Assembly: GCF_001625215.2 (NCBI RefSeq)
Contig: NC_030384.2
Location: 26,524,527-26,588,526, forward strand
Direction of reading: 5' to 3'
DNA: 64,000 bases
Origin: Daucus carota subsp. sativus
Taxonomy: Eukaryota > Streptophyta > Magnoliopsida > Apiales > Apiaceae
Notes under the pieces: generated by a model
The model's input: the letters and a program-made list of their open reading frames with translations, nothing else
The model's database searches: none
What the model was told of the DNA's origin: nothing
Position numbers and translations under genes: made by a program
Shown: positions 1-9,504 of the stretch, piece by piece
Position numbering within the stretch: the stretch's first letter is position 1
Layout: every line of letters starts with the position of its first letter

Positions 1-64
1 AATTCATAACATAAACTCAAATCATTCCCTCTTTGAAAAATTTAGCTCAATACATGCAACAAAA

Positions 65-2164
65 ATGGGCGAGATTAATCCTCAAGCTCCTCAGTCAACT
101 TCCCTATTCAACTTTTTTCAGCTCAAATATCTTCTTTATTTGCTAATCTTTTGCCTAGGTGCATCAATGGGCAGCTTAAGCACTTCATATTTCGACAGCC
201 TTTCATTCAACATACAAAACTTCATTTCCACTTCTTCATCTATTATCACATCATCGCCGTCATCACCTCCATTCCCTGCACCACTTCCACCACCACCGCC
301 ACCACGACAACCCGAAGAAGTAGTCCTCGTGTCAGCCGACAATGCAACTAGTCCTAATACAACATGTAGTGACAATTTGACTACTTCTAGGGTTGTTACA
401 TTAAAGGAGGAGAAGTCTATCATGCACAATATGAGTGACAAGGAGCTGCTTTGGCTCGCTTCTATGCTGCCGAAAATTCGAGATTTCCCGTACGAACGTG
501 TCCCGAAAGTGGCTTTTATGTTCTTGACGCCAGGGTCTTTGCCACTTTCGCCTCTGTGGGAGATGTTCTTCAAAGGGCATGAAGGTCTTTACTCTATCTA
601 CGTGCATGCTCATCCTTCTTACCATTACAATTACCCGAAGAACTCCGTCTTCTATGGTAGAGCTATTCCTAGCAAGGTCAGCTAACTTGTTTCATCATTC
701 ATGTGTATACGTGTCTTTATCTTTGGTTTCTTTTACTAGTTTCCGGGTTACAAGTGGGAATTAGATTCTTCGTATAGTTTATTTGAATAAATTATAAGCT
801 AATTTCTATTTTCTAGTAAATCAAAATAGGAGAAGTCAAAAATATTGAAATATAACATAAAATATAATATCCGCGTCTAATAACTTATAATTTTAGATGG
901 ATTAATTCTCAAACTGGTATCAGAGCTCATATTTGATAGAGGGCTTAGACTCGACTCTCCGTCATTTGCATGTTTCAAAGATAAGCACTCGATTATGATA
1001 AACTCTTCAACAAAAAAATACAATTTCGAACGAGAAGAGTGTTGAAATATAACATAAAATCTATTTGGTGTCTTCATCTAATATTTTAAGATTTTAAATG
1101 ACCCGATTCTCGATGGAAAATGCTGCTACATTTTATGTTGTGTTTGGTTGGAGAGAATGGAATGGAATAGAATGAAATTTGTAAAAAATACTTGAAACTA
1201 ATAGAGATAATAAGAAAGTTTTGAAAATTTTGAAGAAGTGCAAAATTGCTATGATGAGATTTGAGAAGAAATTGAGGATGGGAGAGAATGAAGCATTACA
1301 TCTCAAATGGAAGGGGATGATATCTAGCATATGATGTAGGGAATGGAATGGAGGAAGGAATGAAATTTCTTAAAAATCATCCATAAAATAGTTCATTTTT
1401 CATTCCATTCCTTCCGGAATCATTCACTTCAACCAAACACAACATTAGTTTTAGAGGCTTATTTTTCCTGGTCTACTTATAAATAACTTGTATATAGCAC
1501 GTAACTTAGTTATTGTCTCATGTGACAGCCATTATGGTGGGGAACAGTATCAATGATAGATGCCGAAAGAAGACTTTTAGCAAACGCCCTTTTGGATCTT
1601 TCGAACCAAAGATTCGTGCTACTATCCGAAACATGCATTCCACTCTTCAACTTCACCACCATTTACAGGTACCTCACCAATTCAAAGCTCAACTTTCTCA
1701 GCTTATACGATGACCGCTCAGGTGTCGGCCGGGGCCGATACCGACAAGGAATGTGGCCACCGATAGCCCTTGAAGATTGGCGGAAAGGCTCTCAATGGTT
1801 CGAAATTGATCGTGTCCTCGCTCTCCGAATTGCATCTGATAAACCATATTACGACGCATTTAGTAAATTTTGTTTACCACCTTGTTATAGTGATGAACAT
1901 TATTTGCCAACATTGGTGAACATTTTGTACGGGGAATCGAATTCGAATCGGAGTGTTACATATGTGGATTGGTCTCAAAGGGGTGCTCATCCGAGAAGAT
2001 TTGAGCGCGGTCAGATTAATCGTGAGAGTTTGGATCGAATTCGATTCGGATCGGAATGTATCTATAACGGGAACAATACAAGAATGTGCTATTTATTTGC
2101 TCGGAAGTTTCATCCGAATGCGTTGGAGCCCTTGTTGAAAATGGCTCCTGTGTTATTTGGTTGA
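65..2164 (+). CDS. GT14-family glycosyltransferase (core-2/I-branching type), two exons
   Basis: Exons 65-676 and 1529-2164 join in phase 0 to give 415 residues. The family (DUF266/Branch, GT14) holds type II Golgi glycosyltransferases related to core-2/I-branching enzymes; some plant members act on arabinogalactan glycans, but the acceptor here cannot be read from sequence. Seen: a single hydrophobic segment near residues 21-43, a Ser/Pro-rich stem with a proline run near residues 70-80, then the catalytic region with [44 protein letters not shown] and [14 protein letters not shown], all typical of the family. The end ([14 protein letters not shown]) is also standard, so the protein looks complete. 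The start is the first ATG of the open frame, just before the membrane anchor. The 852-bp intron holds two transposable elements. No frame damage is seen. Confidence 0.9.
843..1113 (+). mobile_element. Miniature LTR retrotransposon (TRIM-like) in the GT14 intron
   Basis: Two diverged direct repeats of about 70 bp (843-913 and 1040-1113) share the start T(A/G)TTGAAATATAACATAAAAT. The first is followed by TGGTATCAGAGC at 915-926, the classic primer-binding site complementary to initiator methionine tRNA. A purine-rich stretch just before the second repeat fits a polypurine tract. The internal part is only about 125 bp and has no coding capacity. This LTR-PBS-PPT-LTR layout is that of a terminal-repeat retrotransposon in miniature. 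No clean 5-bp target duplication is visible, so the ends are approximate. Confidence 0.65.
1136..1444. mobile_element. Tourist-like (PIF/Harbinger) MITE in the GT14 intron
   Basis: The ends are a perfect 15-bp inverted repeat (TGTTGTGTTTGGTTG and CAACCAAACACAACA). They are flanked by the trinucleotide TTA on both sides (1133-1135 and 1445-1447), the target duplication expected of PIF/Harbinger elements. The element is 309 bp and has no coding potential. A second member with the same ends lies at 50739-51648. Confidence 0.85.
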
Positions 2165-2724
2165 ACTTTAGAATCTATTCATTTATACAATCATATTGAA
2201 GACTTTACACATTCCTTGAACAAAGAAATATTATTGTTGACGGCCGTAACAAATGAATTACTTTTCCTTCGTTTAATAAGAAATGTTATATATTGTGGAT
2301 TGCTGCTTATTTGTTACAACATAGCATGTGCGGTAGATTTTTATATCATTTTTAAAAACTAACAATATGATTTATTGAATAACATAACAATCCTAACACT
2401 ATTTTTAACACTTGTTTTATGATTATATTTTATTTGAAAAAAGTTGGGGAAGGATTCGCCAAAAGTAATACAATCCGCGGAGTAAGATGAATATTATAGT
2501 GATGAATAATAAAAAGAAAGAGCGCCTATATATCTATACATGATTGAAATATTAAAAGTTTGGTCGGTCGGTACTTAAGCTAATTATGGGTCTACTTATA
2601 TAATCATTTATTCTTTTTAACTAATTTTTTTCTTCATATTTTCTAACTAAGACACACAATTTTCTAAAAATAACATTGGACAACATGACAACTATTCATT
2701 TTAACTAAAACACATTATCGATTT
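2165..2724. other. Intergenic, no gene seen
   Basis: AT-rich sequence after the glycosyltransferase stop codon. It should hold that gene's 3' UTR, but no convincing polyadenylation signal or other feature could be fixed. The last 17 bases (2708-2724) are the left target duplication of the next element. Confidence 0.5.
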
Positions 2725-3482
2725 AAGTGTACACAAGTACACAGCCTCCATTAGGGGTTGAAAAGCCGTCGTCTTTTTTCAAGCTAGGTGAGGGGCTTCC
2801 ATCGATTTCTTCTCCGGTGAAAAACCCCAATCCCTTTGTTTTCTTTCATCTTCGTTGATTTTCTTTCAATAAAACCCAACTTTTTGGGTGTTTGTGTGTC
2901 TCTCCTTTTGGAGTGTGTTTGGTTTGTCTCTACTTTTAGAGTGTTCTGTTATGTTTATATTTTAATTATGTTTGGATTCATCCGATGCTGATCTATGGAG
3001 AATGATTTTATTGATGTTTTTTTGGATTTGGAAAGCCCGCGTCAAATATCAGCAGGTGGTAATTATGGCAATAGCTCACCTTTCACAACCAAAGATAGTT
3101 CATCTGTTTGAGGGTTTACACTTTCTGCATGTCTATAGCTGGTATCCGGCATGTAGATAGTTGGGGTGCCGCTCCTCCAATCTCAGTTTATGAGATTAGG
3201 GTTCTCGAACACTGTTCTAACACCGGCTTTTATGTGATAAGGTCAATTGTGATGTTGCTGCTTCCTGTGATGTTGGTACAATTTGGATCGCTTGGAAGAT
3301 CTTTGATTTCATTTTTAGCTCTAAAAATGTTTAAATTCCATGTGTCAAAGGATCAGAAAACAAATCAGCTAATTGTTTTTAGTATGATATTTGTTTTCCA
3401 ACCTGGTTATATGGTCACCTGGGGGTTTGTCTCGACTGTATTATTAGATGATTAATGAAATTGTTTTTCTTTGTGTGAAAAA
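2725..3482 (+). mobile_element. Retroposon with long target-site duplication
   Basis: The 17-bp sequence AAACACATTATCGATTT occurs at 2708-2724 and again at 3483-3499. The second copy is preceded by an A-rich run, so the 758 bp between them look like a retroposed insertion made by target-primed reverse transcription. The 3' end (TGATTAATGAAATTG, a T-rich stretch, then A's) resembles ends of plant L1-type LINEs. Open frames inside (for example 3108-3455) match no family I know and are probably chance. It may be a truncated LINE, a non-autonomous LINE derivative or a processed transcript. Confidence 0.6.
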
Positions 3483-3499
3483 AAACACATTATCGATTT

Positions 3500-5960
3500 C
3501 AGATTGCTAATTAAAAAACCTATTTCCTAAAAATAACACATGCTACATACCTATAAAAAAAATAATATTATATAATTATTAATAAACAACTGATGATACG
3601 TTTCAACTAAATACATTAGTGTTAATTTTAATTACTTCATATTATGATTTTAAAAGTAATATCATAGATCTATATTATCTATTTATAATATATATTATAT
3701 ATTATTGTTGTTATTATTATTCTATTAAAACTGAAATATTAATACTTTTATTGGTCTGTAAAGTTTTTTCAGCTAGTCGGTATTATTCTACGAGTCTCCT
3801 TAATATATAAAGTGTTTTAGTAAATTTTTATTATCAATTATGCCAAAAAATTTAAAAATTTGGTATGTATGATCGGTTTGTATTTCAATTAAATTTAAAA
3901 ATATAGACGATAAAATTTTAAATATTAGACGATAAAATTTCAAAATATAGACGATAAAATTTAAAAATATAGACGATAAAATCGTAACCGGCCATCAAGA
4001 TGTGGTTTCTGAAATTGAAAATTAAAATTGAATCATAATTATCAGTGTGATTCGGTGATTGAAGCAGTTTCGATTTAAAACTTTGCGGTTCAGTTTTGAA
4101 ACCAAGTTGATAACAAGGATCCTTCCATCCTGGAAAGTTATTATATCTACTTGGTAAAGATATCCTTTTATATAGATGTAGGGAATTTCAGGTGAGATTC
4201 GTAGTATCATAATGGGTTTTTTGTTGTTTAGTTCATCTATCTTCTGTCTTCCTTCCTCCTTTCTTCTATATCTTGTGCCCCTTGCCTTTTTCCTCCTGCA
4301 TGATTTTACTTAATAATCTCAGAAGAAGCCTCGCGGGTTCTTCATCACCACCATGTTAAAGATATTTTATAAGCATCTGCTCACCACCCTACTTTAGCAC
4401 CATCCTCCTCTGAACACCTATCTCAACTATAAAGAGGTTATATAGTGGAAGATATATAGCCAACCAAGGGTGACAAGGTTCTACTTGAGGGACCTGTTTA
4501 TGGTTGAACCACACGTGGATGAGAAATCTATGACTATACTTGTAAGTTTTCGAATGGGCTCACTCATAGCTTTAGTCATCTCGGAGGGGACTAGAATAAG
4601 GAAGACTCAGAGGTATGAGGTATTAGGACCGTAGAAGAAATTTGGCGCCATCAGAGGCCCCCCATGCGAGAGGGTACCCTTTAGGGGACCTAATTCTTGT
4701 GGAAAAAAGAGGGAGATGGCAGCGAAAATGGTTTTATGTATTTTGAATTTTCACAGGGAAAATGGAGTGGAAAATCATATTTCATACTTTCTTTGTAAGG
4801 TTTTGGCCCTTTGAATATTCCATACATTATTCTAGTTTTATCAGAATAAGGTCGTCATGGTGACGTGTGTTTGTCCATGCAGAGTCGTTACTAGAAAATA
4901 TCATCTTGCTGCTTAGACTATGACGAATCTCGTATAGAAAAAAATAAACAATGTTAGAATTCCTAGAGTGTATGATTATTTTGCATTAAGAGTATTTGAC
5001 ATGGTAGACTTATTACCTATAAAATTTTACTCCGAAGTTGTAGAAGATATTATACTTGCTGTTTAAGAAAATACATGCGATATTTTGAAAGAAATGACAT
5101 ATATGTCAGCAATGAATTAGAAAGTAGGATGCAAGACATAATACTACCATCTGCTGTTTTGCTTTGCAGAGATAAACAGTCTAAGAAACGGCTTGGGGAT
5201 CGCCAAATTTTAGGAAAAGAGAAATACATAATGACTCTTGTGAGTTTATATAATTGTTTCATTAGAAAACTTTCCAATCAGATATACAAGAGAGGAACAA
5301 AATTGAAATGACATATAGATTCATAGAAGTACTAACATCAGATAATCATGAAAGATAAAAATGAAGGTTTGAAGTATTGGTGTCTTTACAAAGATTTTAT
5401 AGAATTAGTAATGATAATGCTTAGAAAATGGTAGATTGGAGTTGTAAGTTGTTTGATAAATAGGATTGTCTGGATATTTAGTGCACGTTATTCATCTAGA
5501 CTTATTTTAACGATATTATAATCATGGAAATATTCGAGAATGAATTACTCTACAGCTCCCACATTTTTAGTCCAACATCCTCATAGTTCTCTTCATTTCT
5601 TTGCATTGTTCATTTACAGATTTAGTTTGTGATTCTCTTATTCACTTATAAGTTTTAAGTTCATCAGAATCCGCGCCAACTTTGTAAACTCGATTAAATT
5701 ACTTGACCAGACCATGAGAGTTTTAAAATTATGACACATTATATTATTTTATATTTTGTGATGTATCTGTAATTAACTGAGTAACTTCAAATTTTTGTGT
5801 ATGTTAGCTCGATACATTCCATCCTTGATACACATGAAAGGCTCACAATTACCCATAATCTTTAACAAAGATTGAGGTTGAAAACATAATTATGCTATTG
5901 TTGTAATATATGTAATTGACGATTTTTGATATATACAAGTCTTATTACGTAAAGGCAAAT
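3500..5960. other. Intergenic, AT-rich, no gene seen
   Basis: About 2.4 kb with no supported gene. The only clear structure is a short tandem repeat at 3891-3982. Short open frames at 5050-5311 overlap each other on both strands and resemble nothing I recognise. The right end may belong to the degraded Mutator-like element whose transposase remains start near 5960, but its terminal repeat was not found. Confidence 0.5.
3891..3982. repeat. Minisatellite, about four copies of a 21-23 bp unit
   Basis: The core TAGACGATAAAAT appears four times at roughly 22-bp spacing between AT-rich linkers. The copies differ by one or two bases. There is no sign of function. Confidence 0.8.
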
Positions 5961-7150
5961 ATCCTAGTGGTGCTCTCATGGATGCATTTTGGAAAGCAGT
6001 AACTACAACTCACCAAAAAGCCTTCAAGTCTGCAATAAAATTATTGGAATGTTCCTCCAAGGGTGCATTTGAGAAAATCAATGAACTTGATCCTGGTGTG
6101 TGGTCCAAGGCTTTCTTCAAGACACATTCACTAACTGATTCTCTTGGGAATAATATTAGTGAATGTTTCAACTCCTGGATTCTCAAAGCAAGGTACATGC
6201 GCCTTATTAATATGCTCGTCAAAATACATGATATGATAATGACAAGAGTGCATGGAAATAGGGATAAAATGGATAGAAGAGATTGAATACTTGTTCCTAA
6301 AGCTTAAAAAATTCTGGATCAGGCAGTGAAAGACTCATGTGGTTACTCTGTGCTTTAGGATGGGAGGGAAACTTATGTAGTGAAAATGGTACTTCATGTT
6401 ATTGAATTTGAGAAATAGAAGTTGTTCATGTAGATTCTGGAATTTGATAGGAATACCATGTACTCGTGGGGTTGTTGCAACGACATATTTGAGATGTTAT
6501 TCTCACTACTGGATGTAACAAGGGGGGAAGGATTCTGGGATGCCCCCATTGATTGTCAAATAACTCAAGGGTAGGCCTAAAATGATAAGAAGAATAAAGG
6601 GTTGGGAAGGTGTTGTCTCTAGTGGTAAGAAGGCCAGACTTAGCTTCTCAGGTAAAAAAATGCACTGTGGTCTGTGTAGGAAGGAAAGTCACAAGAGAAA
6701 TAAATGTCCTGATAAACACATGTATCTAGAGCAATCAAAGGATGAAATGGTGAGTCCACAAAGAGAAGTAGCCTGGTTCTGAGCCTATGGAAGAAGAAAT
6801 TGTAGAGGTGCACTTACAATAACAGGAAATCCTAACTGGTGAGGATAATCTGATGAATGAGGCAATGTCACACATGGAAAATACAGTTGCACAGGAAGAT
6901 GGGCCTAGCAAAGGGTTGAAATTTTTAAGATTTTTTTTTTCATGTTTTATGATTACTTTTTCTGCATATTGTTTTACTAACTTACGTATTGTATTGTGTT
7001 TAATAGATGCCAACTCCTAATCTGGTCCAACTCACAAGTACTGGATGCACACCACCAACATCAAAACCTCCACCCGTTGCACACCAGCCAAGAAAAAAAA
7101 TAAGAGAGTTTGTCAAGTCTTTGGCAGCCCCAAGACCAAAAAAGCAGTGA
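5960..7150 (+). pseudogene. Mutator-like (MULE, MuDR type) transposase remnant
   Basis: The 3' half of a Mutator-family transposase gene, degraded. The frame at 5978-6286 has the family signature (ELDPGVWSKAFFKTH, then NNISECFNSWILKAR). A shifted frame near 6430-6500 gives CRFWNLIGIPCTRGVVATTY, the SWIM-type zinc finger that follows the transposase domain. At 6582-6782 comes a CCHC zinc knuckle (C-x2-C-x4-H-x4-C in CGLCRKESHKRNKC). A likely intron with a T-rich start separates it from a short Pro/Lys-rich tail ending at a stop near 7150. Frameshifts and stops break the reading frame, and the N-terminal half with the first catalytic residues is absent. It cannot encode an active enzyme. Confidence 0.8.
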
Positions 7151-7479
7151 TCATGCTACTTTAAATATTTAGAATAAGATTATGCAACGGAAATCTTTTG
7201 AGACATTTTGTCCAATACATTGTGATATGTTCACAGCTTTCCACTCTTTTGAGAATTTATTGAATATTAGTATTGATCTTTGTAATGAGAATCTTTTAAA
7301 TATCAGTATTAATGTTCAATCTCTATTTTTATTATATGGTCAAGTTTGGTTCTGTTTTTTTATTAGCAACACACATCACACAACATTCAACATGGGAAAT
7401 CCATAAGATTCATAAACTTCCATTACATAATATTTTTACTAAACAGAAATACCAAATTCATAACATCCATGACACTACT

Positions 7480-8065
7480 TGAAGAACCTAAGAACAACCC
7501 AGGCTATGATCATAAGCGATACCAACTTCTTCATTTTGCTGCCATCTCTTTTGTTGTGGATCGAAGCTGTCAACTCATCAGTTTTCTTACGAATGGACAT
7601 ACATTCTTTGTTCAAGACCACCTTCTTTTTTTGGACAAAACATACTCTGTTATAGCTTTTTCAAGTTGGTCATCTTTGGCTCTCAGTTTTGTCTTCAATT
7701 TTTGAACCACCTCTCTTGCTCTTTCTTTGTATGGGGGATTAGCCCATTGGAAAAAGTTATATTTTTTTTACTTGCATCCAAATCAAAATGGGTCGAGGTT
7801 AGCTTAATACAGTTAAAGACTAAATCAAAAAATACAAACAAAGTATACGTGCCTTGTATTGACTGCAACAGAAAAACCTTCTTCCCGGGTCCAATGTCCC
7901 TTATCTCCAAGTTTCTTGAGATGGAGCCAAAAGATCACACCTACATTTGATAGCATTTTAGCGATATTCCAGTTCAAAGTTGTAGTGTTTATGGGTCGTG
8001 AAGGAGTTGCTACTTATGCCGAACGGATTTCTAATTGGAGAACTATTACTCTTTTTATTCGACAT
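7480..8065 (-). pseudogene. GRF-type zinc-finger gene fragment
   Basis: Read on the minus strand from an ATG at 8065-8063: a Ser-rich start (KNPFG-like segment, SNSFTTHKHYN), a stop, then CRCDLLAPSQETW, another stop, and TLDPGRRFFCCSQYK. After a gap comes FFQWANPPYKERAREVV, then a Lys/Gln-rich likely coiled coil. This order matches plant GRF zinc-finger proteins (C-x-C, NPGRRF, C, FF-W-DPP). At least three in-frame stops break it. Such genes are often carried next to Mutator-like transposases, as here; a second fragment lies near 38.7 kb. The assignment rests on motif order read by eye. Confidence 0.65.
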
Positions 8066-8615
8066 AAAAGATGGAAGTGGAAAGGGGAAGAACCCTAATT
8101 GAGAGATAAAAATGGGGGAAATGAAGATTGAATGAGATAGTTAACAACTGGGTCGGTTGTTAAAATGCCCAGTTGAGATGGTAGCAACGTCAAACTACTC
8201 ACTCTGCTTTCCATCCAATTTTTTACGTCGTTAACAGCAGGTGATCCTTTTGAAAAGTTTTAGGCGAAAAGTGAGTTGACTACAGTTTTTTGAGTCGGAT
8301 GACCCAATTAAAAGTTAGTATCGAGTTCAGTGACCTAAATTCCATTTAACCCTAAAATAATAACATCCAAAAAACAGACACAATTGATTATAAGGTATTT
8401 AACAAGAACTAATATAAAAAGAATTAGAACTTGATTTTATTAAAAAACTGGTAAATAAGAGATATGGTGGAAAAGAGGAGAGACCTAATTAGGGAAGAAA
8501 ATAAAAATTAAAGAATGGAAAGACTAGAACTCTAATTTTGGAAGTCGACTATGCAAACCCAAATATCATCCATAGCTCAACTATTCCGTAATATAGTATT
8601 ATGTATTGAAAAAAC

Positions 8616-8784
8616 TTGGTGTACATAATTGTGTACAAAATTTTGTACATAATGACATGCGGTGAGTTTTAATTGGAATAGACCCATACCCATATATTTC
8701 AATCAAAAACTCCAATTAGAACCCATCATATCAATTGTCATGTCATTATGTTCAAATTTTTAGGACACAATTTTGTGTACATAT
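8616..8784. mobile_element. Short fold-back element (MITE-like)
   Basis: The left side (GTGTACATAATTGTGTACAAAATTTTGTACATAATGACATG, about 8619-8660) pairs with the right side near 8735-8783 (CATGTCATTATGT ... ACACAATTTTGTGTACAT) as an imperfect inverted repeat, with matching TTTTAATTGGAAT / CTCCAATTAGAAC segments inside. The class is not clear and no target duplication was fixed. Confidence 0.5.
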
Positions 8785-8806
8785 ACTCATTATGTTGGCG
8801 TTGAGT

Positions 8807-9030
8807 TATAAACGAGAAAGAAAGCAAGTGAAAAGAATTAAAATTATGTAACCTCTACTCTTATTTGTACTCCCGAGTTTTTTATACGGACGAAAGCAAA
8901 TAAAAATAGATATAATTATAACTTAATTTCACTCCAAAACTTTCACTCAAAAAATGAAATGAAAATGAAAATTTATCAGCTTTCACCTACATTCACTTTC
9001 TAAGAAAAACTTAAGAGCATGGTCTTATTT
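8807..9030 (+). repeat. Dispersed repeat, copy 1 (see 33242-33575)
   Basis: This segment aligns by eye with 33350-33575: shared blocks include CCGAGTTTTTT, GACGAAA, ATAATTATAAC, TTTCACTCCAAAA and TTACATTCACTT, ending in GAGCA(T/G)GGTCT. The copy at 33 kb has visible inverted ends; this one appears cut at its left end. Confidence 0.55.
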
Positions 9031-9161
9031 CTCATTGTTTATGACGAAAATTTCACTGGAAAAGGTACGTGATCAGATCTCACCTCGCAGTGCGAGGAGG
9101 AGGGATAAATCCGTCAATTAGAAAAAGTTAAAAAACACTCTCTCTGGACACCCATTCTCAT

Positions 9162-9401
9162 TTGAAGCAACACGTGATGCTCTCTCTCCCCTTCACCACC
9201 GGTGCTAATGCTGTGAAAGACCTATCCATTTACAAACTAAGCGCGAGATTCATCGACATCCTCGCCGGCGAAGGCGGCGCCGGCGTCGGAACTGTCGGAA
9301 TGTGGACCGACTCTTCTAATCCAAACGCCTCTGTAGTTGTCGCCGTCACTGCCGTCGCCGGAATCGTAATAGCCGCCGCCGTGTTCTACTCTAATAGGTA
9401 A
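9162..9401 (+). CDS. Small ORF upstream of the TBC gene, possible single membrane span
   Basis: A 79-residue open frame with GC-rich codons, unlike the AT-rich sequence around it. Residues about 55-74 (VVVAVTAVAGIVIAAAVFY) look like one membrane-spanning helix, and a second ATG at 9300 would give a 33-residue version. It ends 103 bp before the TBC gene start on the same strand. It could be an upstream ORF in that gene's leader, an alternative first exon (a GT lies at 9398-9399, but no good in-frame acceptor was found before 9505), or a separate small gene. I do not recognise the product. Confidence 0.3.
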   Translation: MKQHVMLSLPFTTGANAVKDLSIYKLSARFIDILAGEGGAGVGTVGMWTDSSNPNASVVVAVTAVAGIVIAAAVFYSNR

Positions 9402-9504
9402 ACACTAAACACTACAATACTTACACATATATAGATAGTCACATATATAAGTACACGCTATAAACCCTAGATTTATGATTTAGTAACTAGGAAGTATAAA
9501 TTAA

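Noticed and set aside
136-573. 145-residue open frame on the minus strand with a Gly-rich run
   Set aside because: It is antisense to exon 1 of the GT14 gene; the Gly run is the mirror of the proline codons in the stem.
3108-3455. 115-residue open frame with hydrophobic stretches
   Set aside because: It lies inside a retroposon, matches no family I know, and has no gene signals around it.
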